The notes under the pieces are model-generated. The model ran no database searches. It saw only the letters and a list, made by a program, of their open reading frames with translations, and was not told the DNA's origin. Shown here piece by piece: positions 34,203 to 43,006 of a DNA stretch of 64,000 bases. The translations under genes were made by a program, and so were the position numbers. The DNA comes from Flavobacterium sp. PMTSA4 (GTDB lineage: Bacteria > Bacteroidota > Bacteroidia > Flavobacteriales > Flavobacteriaceae): the NCBI RefSeq assembly GCF_032098525.1, contig NZ_CP134890.1, positions 2,294,001 to 2,358,000 of the forward strand, in the 5' to 3' direction. How positions within the stretch are numbered: the stretch's first letter is position 1; each line of letters starts with the position of its first letter.

Positions 34203-36592
34203 TATTTCAAACTATCCATTACAATATTCAAACTATCAGCAGGCATAAATCTTCGGTTAGAAAAAGGAACACTTTGCGCCTCAACCGTATTAATTGAAGG
34301 TTTAATTTTCTGCTTAATAATCACGGCATCGGTTAAAACAAATGGCATCGGAATCATCCACGATTTTCTTTTGGTAATCGTAAAATCGGGATGCGATAGT
34401 AAATCAAAAGAACTTTCAAGTAGTTCTAAATCCAGTTTTTCATTGACTTTGATAGAAAATTCTAATTCTAACGGAAGATTTTCAACCATATAATAACTTA
34501 AAATTTTACCCGAAGTTTTTGAAGCAATATTACTTTCAAAGTCAATTGATTTTACACCATTGGCAATTAAATTTTGAATGGTAACATCATTTTTCACAAA
34601 AATATCATAACGATTTACGTTTCGGTTTGGTGAAATCTTGATTTTATAAAAATGATGACTTCCAATAATAGAATCGGTTAAAAATTCGATGTTTGGCGAT
34701 GGAATATTTTTCGTTGGTGCTTCTGCCATAAAGGTATAAGCCGAACCATATTTGCTATACAATTTATTTGTGTTTAACGCTTTTGCATCGGTTGGTTTTT
34801 CACCCAAATAACCTTTTGTCCATTCGTCTAAATTAGTGTCATAAGTTGCCCAATTTGCTTTTTTGGTATCGTCATTTAATAAATATACTAAACTGTTTGG
34901 TTTTGGACGGTCGGTGCTATAATCAGCAGCTTGATGCGCTTTGACAAACATTCCAATGGAAAGTAAAAAGAATAGCGTTGCCCAAATATTTTTCTTTTCA
35001 AAATTCCCAAAAACAGGTAATAATAGTGTAAACGTTAAAACCGTTAAGATTGAACTTCCGAAAAGAATTTTTAACCCTAAACCAACTGGGAACATAGTTA
35101 TAAACGGAACAATAATTATTAAAGCAGGAATGGATAAAATTAAGTTTAGAAGCCAAAAACTTCTTTGGGTAAATACATAAACCGCTAACATCAAAGTGCT
35201 ACAAAGCACCGGAATGATTAAAAATCCTGCGCCTTCTAGTTTGAAAGCAATGACAGTGTTGATGAGTAACCATATTAGTAATGGCGCAACCAATTGGTTC
35301 ATTGCACTGCTTTTTTTGGCTGGTTTTTTATAGAATAAAAAGCAAATTGCCAGTGTCAAACTAACAAAAGCGTAAACATAATCGTGACCATTATAAGTAA
35401 AGCCGTGAAGAATATCGCCGTATTGCGGATAAAAACTCAAAAGTAATTTCCAGCCCATATAAGTAACTAAACCAGCAGCAAGTAATGCACCAAAAAACGG
35501 CACAAATCCTTTGAAAACTTCGTCTAACAGCAAAGCTCTTTTGGCCAAACCAACAAAAGTGAATAAAATCAACAACCCAAAAGCAACTAACAACATTGGA
35601 ATTATCCAAGAAAAAGGATAACTCATCATGGTAAACGGAATGTTGAAATACACTTGGTCATTATCTGAGTTTAAATTGCTCAAATCTTCGTTGGCGAAGT
35701 AATTCACTAAAGCAAACAAGTAATTACCTTGATGCGCTAAAGTATTTTTGGCTAAATTTTGATAATTATCTCGAGCCGTATGATAATTAAAATGACTATC
35801 AATAAACGCAAAATTGAACCCTTGAATTTTACCTTTTTCTCTAAAAACAGTTAAATCAGTATCGTTGGGAAGCATTTTATAAATGCTATACATCAGTGAA
35901 TTGGAAACCGGATAATCAACATTTCCAGCTTTGAAAGCATCGACCATTTTAGAATTTCCTTTGTTGGTTTCCATCAACATATAGCTCGGACCAGAACTTC
36001 CGCGAGCTTCAAAATTCAGTACTAGTCCAACATTTTTTGCCCATTGGTGTTGCGTAACAAAAAGCGCAGCACCATTTAAACCAATTTCTTCCGCATCGGT
36101 AAAAAGAATAATGATGTCGTTTTTGTGTTTGGTTTTATTATGTAAAAAGGCCCGAACCGATTCTAAAATAGTGGCAACTCCCGAAGCATCATCGCTAGCG
36201 CCATGCGAATACGAATGTGGCGCAGAATCATAGTGCGAAAGTAGCACTAACGCTTTGGAATTTTTGGTTCCAGATATTTTGGCTAAAATATTTTTCGATT
36301 TTACTAAAGTTCCTTTTTCGGTCATCGTGAAACCTTCTTGAACCGAAGTTTGCAAACCTAAATCCTGTAATTCTTTCAGTAGATATTGCTCTACTAAAAC
36401 ATGGTTTTGAGAACCAATAAAGTGTGGTTTTTTAGAAATCTGTTTTACTTTTTCTAAAGCTCTTTTGGTAGAAAATTCAGAAAGTGGCGCTTCATTTCTG
36501 TCATAACTTTGCGGCATCATGAAATAAAAAATACCAGAAAGTAATGCTGTTAAAAGTAAGGCAACAATTATAGTGGGTTGGTTGTTTTTCAT
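34202..36592 (-). CDS. M28-family peptidase with membrane domain
   Basis: Zinc aminopeptidase-type protein of 796 residues. An N-terminal anchor helix (about 8-27) leads into the M28 domain, with metal ligands in LLSHYDSAPHS, SHGASDDASGVATILE and FTDAEEIGLNGA. From about residue 330 there are eight or so hydrophobic helices and then a C-terminal beta-rich domain. The architecture resembles ER Fxna-type M28 proteases. The catalytic domain faces the periplasm by inference. The end overlaps the epimerase-like start by one base. Confidence 0.88.
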   Translation of the reverse strand: MKNNQPTIIVALLLTALLSGIFYFMMPQSYDRNEAPLSEFSTKRALEKVKQISKKPHFIGSQNHVLVEQYLLKELQDLGLQTSVQEGFTMTEKGTLVKSKNILAKISGTKNSKALVLLSHYDSAPHSYSHGASDDASGVATILESVRAFLHNKTKHKNDIIILFTDAEEIGLNGAALFVTQHQWAKNVGLVLNFEARGSSGPSYMLMETNKGNSKMVDAFKAGNVDYPVSNSLMYSIYKMLPNDTDLTVFREKGKIQGFNFAFIDSHFNYHTARDNYQNLAKNTLAHQGNYLFALVNYFANEDLSNLNSDNDQVYFNIPFTMMSYPFSWIIPMLLVAFGLLILFTFVGLAKRALLLDEVFKGFVPFFGALLAAGLVTYMGWKLLLSFYPQYGDILHGFTYNGHDYVYAFVSLTLAICFLFYKKPAKKSSAMNQLVAPLLIWLLINTVIAFKLEGAGFLIIPVLCSTLMLAVYVFTQRSFWLLNLILSIPALIIIVPFITMFPVGLGLKILFGSSILTVLTFTLLLPVFGNFEKKNIWATLFFLLSIGMFVKAHQAADYSTDRPKPNSLVYLLNDDTKKANWATYDTNLDEWTKGYLGEKPTDAKALNTNKLYSKYGSAYTFMAEAPTKNIPSPNIEFLTDSIIGSHHFYKIKISPNRNVNRYDIFVKNDVTIQNLIANGVKSIDFESNIASKTSGKILSYYMVENLPLELEFSIKVNEKLDLELLESSFDLLSHPDFTITKRKSWMIPMPFVLTDAVIIKQKIKPSINTVEAQSVPFSNRRFMPADSLNIVMDSLK

Positions 36593-36602
36593 GCAGAATT
36601 TG

Positions 36603-36953
36603 TTAAATGTCCTTTTTAACTAACATATAAAAATCATTATCTAAAACCATGTATCCTTGATCGTATACAAAATGATAGGTGTTTCCAGATTTGGTATGCA
36701 AAACATTAGTCAAAAATTCAAAATCAAATCCTTTGCTTAAAAGCTTGGTTTTGGTTGTTTTTGATTTTCCTTCGGTATTAAGTTCAGACAAAATTCGGTA
36801 ATTTTTGCGTAACTTGTTATTTATGTTTCGCATATAATTATTACTATCTTTATTTATTTTGTTATTGTAGGCATTTCGGCAGCCATCGCTGCAAAACTTT
36901 TTGTCTTCGCGACCTACAATTTTTTCGCCACATTCTAAACAGACTTTATCCAT
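36603..36953 (-). CDS. Zinc-ribbon protein, unknown function
   Basis: A 116-residue soluble protein. The N-terminus CLECGEKIVGREDKKFCSDGC (C5, C8, C21, C25) is a four-Cys zinc ribbon like those of DUF2116-type proteins; the remainder is basic and then beta-rich (GNTYHFVYDQGYMVLDN). It starts two bases after the GNAT-nitrilase gene. The role is not recognisable; nucleic-acid or protein binding through the ribbon is a guess. Confidence 0.72.
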   Translation of the reverse strand: MDKVCLECGEKIVGREDKKFCSDGCRNAYNNKINKDSNNYMRNINNKLRKNYRILSELNTEGKSKTTKTKLLSKGFDFEFLTNVLHTKSGNTYHFVYDQGYMVLDNDFYMLVKKDI

Positions 36954-36955
36954 AA

Positions 36956-38482
36956 CTACTTTAATTTTTTCAAATTATACAAATCGTGTCTTCTGTCTTT
37001 CATGATTTTTACGCTTCCGTGTTCGTGAAGTTCTTTCAGCAAATCAAGGTCAACATCAACAATAAGAGTCATTTCGGTATTTGGTGTTGCTTCGGCTTTG
37101 ATACCATTACTTGGAAAAGCAAAATCAGATGGTGTAAAAACCGCCGCTTGCGCATACTGAATATCCATGTTATTTACTTTTGGTAAATTACCCACACAAC
37201 CCGCAATGGCAACATAGCACTCGTTTTCAATAGCACGAGCTTGTGCACAATGTTTCACACGCGTGTATCCGTTTTGGGTATCGGTCAAGAAGGGAACAAA
37301 AAGAATATTCATGCCTTCATCGGCCATGATGCGCGACAATTCGGGAAATTCAACGTCATAGCAAACAATAATTCCAATTTTTCCACAATCGGTGTCAAAA
37401 GTTTGAATAGTATCGCCGCCAGTTATTCCCCAATGGAAAACCTCATTAGGCGTAATGTGTATCTTTCGATACATTTCGTAAGTACCATCTCGTTTACACA
37501 GAAAACCTGCATTATACAAATGTTCGCCATCAAGATAAGGCATGCTTCCGGTAATGATATTGATGTTATAGGAAATGGCTAATTCTTGAAATTTTTTCTT
37601 AATCGGTTCGGCATATTTTGCTAATTCGCGAATGGCTTCTGCTTCCGAAAGGTGATTGTAATCGGCCATTAATGGTGCAATAAACAACTCTGGGAACAAA
37701 GCAAAATCGCTTTCATAGCCCGAAACGGCATCGATAAAAAACTCAGCCTGATTGAAAAATTCTTCCAAATTATTGAGCGAACGCATCTGCCATTGCACCA
37801 ATCCTAATCGGATGATGCTTTTATCAGTGTTAAAATACTTTGGACTTTCTTCGTAATAAATATTATTCCATTCTAATAAAACGGCATATTCTTTCGATTT
37901 TTTATCGCCTTCCAAATAATTTTTTATCACACGGATAACGTGAAAATCATTACTCAACTGAAACGATAAAACTTGGTCGTGAACTTCTTTCTTTTTTACT
38001 TTTTCTATGTATTCTTTGGGTGTTAGCTCTTCGGCATGTTTGGCATAATTTGGAATTCTTCCTGCAAAAACAATCGCCTTAAGATTCATTTGTTCACAAA
38101 GCTCTTTTCTAGCATCATACAACCTTCTGCCCAACCGTAAACCTCTGTAATTTGGGTGAATAAAAACATCAATTCCATACAATATTTCGCCATCATCATT
38201 GTGGGTAGAAAAAGTATAATTGCCTGTAATTTTTTTATAATCATGATTTTTATCAACCAAATCTTCATCGAGAATCAACGAAAGCGCCGAACCAACCACT
38301 TTGCCATCAACCACAATTACCAGCTGACCTTCAGGAAAAATATCTAAAAGTTTTTCAATTTGTTCTTCTTTCCAGTAGCTGTTTTCCATAGTAGGATAGG
38401 CTTCTATCATAGAAGTTTTTAATTGTTTGTAATCTTCCAATTGTAAATTTCGTAACTCTACCGTCTTAATATCGTGCGTCAT
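36956..38482 (-). CDS. GNAT acetyltransferase-nitrilase fusion protein
   Basis: Bifunctional protein of 508 residues. The first about 200 residues are a GNAT domain with the acetyl-CoA loop HPNYRGLRLGRRLYDARKEL. From about 220 to the end it is a carbon-nitrogen hydrolase with the catalytic triad Glu in FPELFIAP, Lys in MYRKIHITPNE and Cys in IGIIVCYDVEFPE. The fusion suggests amide hydrolysis linked to N-acetylation of a related amine. It heads a leftward unit with the zinc-ribbon and M28 genes, from a good promoter at 38500-38529. Confidence 0.93.
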   Translation of the reverse strand: MTHDIKTVELRNLQLEDYKQLKTSMIEAYPTMENSYWKEEQIEKLLDIFPEGQLVIVVDGKVVGSALSLILDEDLVDKNHDYKKITGNYTFSTHNDDGEILYGIDVFIHPNYRGLRLGRRLYDARKELCEQMNLKAIVFAGRIPNYAKHAEELTPKEYIEKVKKKEVHDQVLSFQLSNDFHVIRVIKNYLEGDKKSKEYAVLLEWNNIYYEESPKYFNTDKSIIRLGLVQWQMRSLNNLEEFFNQAEFFIDAVSGYESDFALFPELFIAPLMADYNHLSEAEAIRELAKYAEPIKKKFQELAISYNINIITGSMPYLDGEHLYNAGFLCKRDGTYEMYRKIHITPNEVFHWGITGGDTIQTFDTDCGKIGIIVCYDVEFPELSRIMADEGMNILFVPFLTDTQNGYTRVKHCAQARAIENECYVAIAGCVGNLPKVNNMDIQYAQAAVFTPSDFAFPSNGIKAEATPNTEMTLIVDVDLDLLKELHEHGSVKIMKDRRHDLYNLKKLK

Positions 38483-38499
38483 AATATGTTGAATTTACT

Positions 38500-38529
38500 C
38501 AAATATACGACATTTTTTTCCGTTTACAA
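38500..38529 (-). promoter_or_regulatory. Promoter of the GNAT-nitrilase gene with overlapping palindrome
   Basis: Minus strand TTG (38529-38527), 19 bases, TATATTTG (38507-38500), a full TTG/TAnnTTTG match. The perfect palindrome CCGTTT-AC-AAACGG at 38520-38533 covers the -33 element, a place where a regulator could block or assist polymerase. Confidence 0.62.
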
Positions 38530-38662
38530 ACGGTTACAAATATTTACAACCGAAATTAAGTAGATAATAACCGAATAAAATTTTGAAGCTGTTGCAACTT
38601 TGCCACGTCGGAACTGAGAAACCGATTTTAATAATAACAATAACATTTAAAATTTAAACGCC

Positions 38663-38995
38663 ATGAATGCAATGAAAAACAGAGTACAATTAATTGGTAA
38701 CGTAGGAAACGAACCAGAAGTAAAAACTTTTGATGGAGGAAAAAAAGTAGCCAACATTACTGTTGCTACCAACGATTATTACATCAACGATAAAGGCGAC
38801 AAAGTAGAACAAACCGAATGGCACCGCGTAACTGCTTGGGGGAAAACAGCCGAAATCATTGAAAAATATGTAAAAAAAGGTAAAGAAATTGCCATTGATG
38901 GCAAATTGACCCATCGAAGCTATGACGACAAAGACGGCAACAAACGCTACATTACTGAAGTTGTGGCAAACGATATTTTGTTGTTAGGGAAATAA
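38663..38995 (+). CDS. ssb: Short single-stranded DNA-binding protein
   Basis: An OB-fold SSB of only 110 residues, with VQLIGNVGNEPEVKTFDGGKKVANITVATND, EWHRVTAWGKTAEIIEKYVKKG and GNKRYITEVVANDILLL. It ends right after the OB fold, so it lacks the disordered linker and acidic tail that recruits partner proteins in a standard SSB. It is probably a paralogue of the main SSB. It has its own terminator. Confidence 0.92.
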   Translation: MNAMKNRVQLIGNVGNEPEVKTFDGGKKVANITVATNDYYINDKGDKVEQTEWHRVTAWGKTAEIIEKYVKKGKEIAIDGKLTHRSYDDKDGNKRYITEVVANDILLLGK

Positions 38996-39006
38996 AAAAT
39001 GAGTTG

Positions 39007-39044
39007 AAAAGCCCAGACTTTTTAAAAGGAGCTTGGGCTTTTTT
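39007..39044 (+). terminator. Terminator of the short ssb gene
   Basis: Nine-bp stem AAAAGCCCA/TGGGCTTTT around an 18-base loop, followed by T residues. Confidence 0.7.
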
Positions 39045-39064
39045 AATCACTTAAATTTAGTATT

Positions 39065-39505
39065 ATGAATATCAAAGTTTTTAATATCCGTTTAAATAAA
39101 GAGCATTGTCAAACTGACCAGGCAAGAATGAATGAGTTTTTAGATTCGGTTGAAGTAAAATTAACTTCTACCAATTTTGTAACCAATGGCACTGTTGATT
39201 ATTGGTCGGCAGTGGTTTTTTATGCGCCAAAAAAGGAAAAGAATGATAAAAAAGTGGCTCAAATTTCAGAAGATAATTTGACTGAAAAAGAAAAGAAAAT
39301 TTTTAAAGCACTAAGAACTTGGCGAAATGATTTAGCTGAGAAAATTAATTGGTCATCATTTAGAATTTGCCATAATTCTCATTTAATAAATATTGCAAAA
39401 AATAATCCAAGCACACTGTATGAACTAGGAAAAGTAACTGGTTTTGGCACCACAAGAGCAGAAAAATATGGAGATGATATTTTGGCAGTATTGAATGCTT
39501 TGTGA
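39065..39505 (+). CDS. HRDC-domain protein
   Basis: A 146-residue protein whose last about 75 residues (LTEKEKKIFKALRTWRNDLAEKI to YGDDILAVLNAL) form an HRDC nucleic-acid-binding helical domain as found in RecQ helicases and RNase D. The first about 65 residues are alpha/beta with RMNEFLDSVEV. It has no helicase or nuclease domain of its own. It follows ssb after a terminator. Free-standing HRDC proteins of this layout occur in Flavobacteriia; role unknown. Confidence 0.82.
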   Translation: MNIKVFNIRLNKEHCQTDQARMNEFLDSVEVKLTSTNFVTNGTVDYWSAVVFYAPKKEKNDKKVAQISEDNLTEKEKKIFKALRTWRNDLAEKINWSSFRICHNSHLINIAKNNPSTLYELGKVTGFGTTRAEKYGDDILAVLNAL

Positions 39506-39595
39506 TTTTTAACAATCCACTAAAATGATAATTTTACCCATTTATTATTCATAAAAATGTAATTTTTTAACTCAAAAACGTACAAGTTGTCAACA

Positions 39596-39609
39596 CGAAA
39601 ACGTTTTCG
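39596..39609. promoter_or_regulatory. Perfect 14-bp palindrome CGAAAACGTTTTCG
   Basis: An exact inverted repeat with no spacer, 65 bases upstream of the secreted protein gene. The AAAACGTTTT core resembles LacI-family operators. No LacI-type gene is nearby. Confidence 0.45.
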
Positions 39610-39673
39610 AAGATGTTTGGGAGATGGTTTTATTATGATTTAATTATATTTAAAATGTCAAAACCATCAAAAC

Positions 39674-40147
39674 ATGAACAAAATTACAAACCTATGTGTT
39701 TTAATACTAGCTTTTTGCGCTACGAGTTTTTGTTTTTCGCAAGTTGGAATTAACACAACTACACCATTAAGTACACTAGACATTAATGGTAATTTGAATG
39801 TTCGAGAAGTTGGAATTGCTAATGCTTTAGTAACAGGTTCGGGCGCTTTGAATGGCGGGCCATCAGGAAGTGCTACAGCTATTAATGACGGAGTTTATAT
39901 ATCACTTACACCACTTTCGGGAAGTCCTGAGTTTATTTTGCCGAATGCAGCAAGTGTTCCAGGTAGAATTTATGTGTTAAGAAACATTTCTAATTCAATT
40001 ACGGCTCAGATTTATACTTTTGGGGGTAATTTTTTTGCCAAAGACTCTAATACTGCAACTACTTCGCCATTAAATATGCCAGGAAGCGGTACGCTAAAAA
40101 CAGTAATCGTGATTAGTGATGGCGCTAACTGGACTTACTTTTTTTAG
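39674..40147 (+). CDS. Secreted protein with short repeat-like N-terminal motif
   Basis: A 157-residue protein with a signal peptide (ICNLCVLILAFCATSFCFSQ-like, cut near residue 24). The mature start VGINTTTPLSTLDINGNLNVREVG is the pattern seen at the head of many exported Bacteroidota proteins of the collagen-/tail-fibre-like type. The rest is Gly/Ser/Thr rich. No T9SS sorting tail. Its stop overlaps the stop of the convergent HAD gene. Function unknown. Confidence 0.72.
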   Translation: MNKITNLCVLILAFCATSFCFSQVGINTTTPLSTLDINGNLNVREVGIANALVTGSGALNGGPSGSATAINDGVYISLTPLSGSPEFILPNAASVPGRIYVLRNISNSITAQIYTFGGNFFAKDSNTATTSPLNMPGSGTLKTVIVISDGANWTYFF

Positions 40148-40830
40148 AACAAATCAACCACTTGATTGATGTTTTCTAAAGCTTTAAAATTTTCATGAGT
40201 AATTTCGAAATCAATTTTTTCGTATTCCCAAGTAGTGTGATACGGAATGTGAATGCCATGACCGCCAATATTTAAAACCGGTAAAACATCTGATTTCAAA
40301 GAGTTTCCAATCATGGTAAAATCGGCTGGATTGATTTCTAAGCGCTGCAACATTTTTTGATAATCAATGTCTTTTTTGTCGCTCATCACTTCAATATGGT
40401 GAAAATAAGGTCCAATTCCGGAGTCGTGCAGTTTTCGATGTTGGTCTTTCAAATCGCCTTTGGTAGCCACAACCAGTTTGTATTTTCCTTTTAGCTTTTC
40501 TAAAACTTCTTCCACATTGGGCAACAATTCAACTGGTTTTTGGAGTAAATCTCTACCGATATCGATTATTTTTTGAATGCCATCTCCCGAAATTTTTTCA
40601 TTGGTAAGTTCTAACGCCGAATCAATCATGGACAAGGTAAACGCCTTGATACCAAAACCATATAATGGTAAATTCTTTACTTGATGGGTTAAAATCAACT
40701 GAAGAATTTCCTGTTTGCTGGCATAGTTTTGAAACAATTCGCAAAAACGTTCCTGCGCTTCGTCAAAATAAGGTTCGTTATGCCAAAGTGTATCATCAGC
40801 ATCAAAAGCGATTATTTTTTTTGTCATCAT
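40144..40830 (-). CDS. HAD-family hydrolase
   Basis: Haloacid-dehalogenase-fold hydrolase of 228 residues. Motif I is IIAFDADDTLWHNE with the nucleophilic Asp, motif II is VVATKG, and motif III is MIGNSLKSDVLPVLNIGG with the acidic pair region. The cap region is helical, type I. The start ATG is taken at 40830, with another at 40827, both directly after metG. Substrate unknown, likely a phosphorylated small molecule. Confidence 0.9.
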   Translation of the reverse strand: MMTKKIIAFDADDTLWHNEPYFDEAQERFCELFQNYASKQEILQLILTHQVKNLPLYGFGIKAFTLSMIDSALELTNEKISGDGIQKIIDIGRDLLQKPVELLPNVEEVLEKLKGKYKLVVATKGDLKDQHRKLHDSGIGPYFHHIEVMSDKKDIDYQKMLQRLEINPADFTMIGNSLKSDVLPVLNIGGHGIHIPYHTTWEYEKIDFEITHENFKALENINQVVDLF

Positions 40831-40833
40831 CAA

Positions 40834-42891
40834 TTAACTAATTGTCGCGCCATTATCAACACCATCAGCATCTGGATTTACAAAAACTAGTTTACCAGTA
40901 GCATCGTTGGTCATCAAAATCATTCCTTGACTTTCAACGCCGCGTAAAGCTCTTGGTGCAAGATTGACTAAAACCGTAACACGTTTTCCAACCACTTCTT
41001 CAGGAGAAAAATGTTCCGCAATTCCCGAAACGATGGTTCTAACATCCATTCCTGTATCTACTTTCAGCACTAAAAGCTTGTTTGCTTTTGGCATTTTTTC
41101 AGCTTCTAAAATGGTTCCAACACGTAAATCAAGTTTCGTAAAATCATCAAAAGTTGAAGTTTCTTTTTGCGGTTCAACTACTTTATTTTCCATAGCGTTT
41201 GCGGTTTTAGTAGCTTCTAGTTTGTCTATTTGTTTCTGAATTTCGGTATCTTCAATTTGAGCAAATAAAATCTCAGCTTGATTAATTTGATGGCCTGCTT
41301 TTACTAAATTCCAATCGTTAAAATCTAAATTCCAATGATTTGGTTTTATATTTAATATGTTGCACAATTTTTTAGCAGTAAAAGGTAAAAATGGTTCCGA
41401 TAATATGGCTAATGCTGAGGCAATTTGAAGCGCTACAAACATTTGTGTTTTTACACGTTCTGGATTTTCTTTTACCATTTTCCATGGTTCTTCGTCGGCT
41501 AAATATTTATTTCCAAGTCGTGCCACATTCATCAATTCTACTTGTGCTTCACGGAATCGATAACGTTCTATAGAAGAAGAAATCACCGCAGGATAAGCTT
41601 TTAATTCAGCCAAAGTTTGTTCGTCAACTTCAGTAAATTCATTTGGCATTGGAATAATTCCGTTGTAATATTTATTGGTTAAAACCACCACACGATTGAT
41701 AAAATTTCCATAAACAGCAGCCAATTCATTATTATTTCTCGCCTGAAAATCTTTCCAAGTAAAATCATTGTCTTTGGTTTCGGGAGCATTTGCCGTCAAA
41801 GCATAACGCAATACATCTTGTTTTTCTGGAAAATCAATTAAATATTCGTGCAACCAAACCGCCCAATTTTTAGACGTTGACAATTTATTTCCTTCTAAAT
41901 TTAAAAATTCATTAGCAGGAACATTATCAGGAAGAATAAAACTTCCTTCGGCTTTCAGCATCGCTGGGAAAATAATGCAATGGAAAACAATATTGTCTTT
42001 CCCGATGAAATGAACCAATTTTGTATCTTCTTTTTTCCAATAATCTTCCCAATTTTTTCCTTCGCGTGCAGCCCATTCTTTGGTAGCAGAAATGTATCCA
42101 ATTGGCGCATCAAACCAAACGTATAATTTTTTTCCATCGGCACCATCAACCGGAACATCAATTCCCCAATCTAAATCACGAGTAACAGCACGAGGTTTTA
42201 AACCATCGTCTAACCATGATTTTACTTGACCCAAAACATTTACTTTCCAATCTTTGGCATGGTCAACCAAAATCCATTGTTCCAAAAAATCTTGATATCT
42301 ATCTAAAGGTAAGAACCAATGTTTGGTTTCTTTTACAATTGGAGTTTCACCTGTTATGGTTGATTTTGGATTTATTAAATCGGTTGCATTTAGAGTCGAA
42401 CCACATTTTTCACATTGGTCGCCATACGCTTCAGGATTTCCACATTTTGGACAAGTTCCTGTAACAAATCTATCGGCTAGAAATTGGTCAGCTTTGGCAT
42501 CATACAATTGTTCGGTTACTTCTTCAATAAAATCGCCTTTTTCATAAAGCTTTTTGAAAAATTCTTGTGCCGTATCGTGATGAATTTTTGCCGAAGTACG
42601 AGAATAATTGTCAAACGAAATTCCAAAATCTTCAAAAGATTTGCGGATAATTCCATCGTATTTATCGATTACTTGTTGTGGTGTAATGCCTTCTTTTTTG
42701 GCTTTCATCGAAATGGCAACGCCATGTTCATCACTTCCACACATGAATGCAACATCTTTTCCTTGTAAACGCAAATAGCGCGCATAAATATCACTTGGAA
42801 CATAAACACCTGCCAAATGACCAATATGAATTGGACCATTGGTATATGGCAAAGCTGCCGTAATTGTATATCTTTTTGGATTTTCTAGCAT
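40834..42891 (-). CDS. metG: Methionyl-tRNA synthetase
   Basis: Charges tRNA(Met) with methionine. The start is the ATG at 42891, giving 685 residues; the open frame extends to 42948, but those 19 codons are not conserved-looking. Class I signatures are [11 protein letters not shown] (HIGH) and NKLSTSKN (KMSKS). The zinc knuckle is [18 protein letters not shown] near 145. The C-terminal about 110 residues form the EMAP/Trbp111-like tRNA-binding and dimerisation domain. It is followed by the HAD gene. Confidence 0.97.
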   Translation of the reverse strand: MLENPKRYTITAALPYTNGPIHIGHLAGVYVPSDIYARYLRLQGKDVAFMCGSDEHGVAISMKAKKEGITPQQVIDKYDGIIRKSFEDFGISFDNYSRTSAKIHHDTAQEFFKKLYEKGDFIEEVTEQLYDAKADQFLADRFVTGTCPKCGNPEAYGDQCEKCGSTLNATDLINPKSTITGETPIVKETKHWFLPLDRYQDFLEQWILVDHAKDWKVNVLGQVKSWLDDGLKPRAVTRDLDWGIDVPVDGADGKKLYVWFDAPIGYISATKEWAAREGKNWEDYWKKEDTKLVHFIGKDNIVFHCIIFPAMLKAEGSFILPDNVPANEFLNLEGNKLSTSKNWAVWLHEYLIDFPEKQDVLRYALTANAPETKDNDFTWKDFQARNNNELAAVYGNFINRVVVLTNKYYNGIIPMPNEFTEVDEQTLAELKAYPAVISSSIERYRFREAQVELMNVARLGNKYLADEEPWKMVKENPERVKTQMFVALQIASALAILSEPFLPFTAKKLCNILNIKPNHWNLDFNDWNLVKAGHQINQAEILFAQIEDTEIQKQIDKLEATKTANAMENKVVEPQKETSTFDDFTKLDLRVGTILEAEKMPKANKLLVLKVDTGMDVRTIVSGIAEHFSPEEVVGKRVTVLVNLAPRALRGVESQGMILMTNDATGKLVFVNPDADGVDNGATIS

Positions 42892-42920
42892 AAAAAATTG
42901 AAATAAATTCAAATTGTAGG

Positions 42921-42928
42921 CAAAAATA
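42921..42928 (-). promoter_or_regulatory. -7 element for metG
   Basis: Minus strand TATTTTTG, an exact TAnnTTTG, 30 bases before the metG ATG, back to back with a rightward -7 box at 42970. Confidence 0.4.
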
Positions 42929-42969
42929 AGCAATAGCCACGAATACACGAATTTTAATTAGATTTTGTT

Positions 42970-42977
42970 TACTTTTG
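42970..42977 (+). promoter_or_regulatory. -7 element for the LD-carboxypeptidase gene
   Basis: TACTTTTG, an exact TAnnTTTG. It excludes the TTG at 42965 as a start codon, since transcription would begin after it. Confidence 0.5.
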
Positions 42978-43006
42978 AATCAGCTAATTCAAATGATAAA
43001 ATTGAT

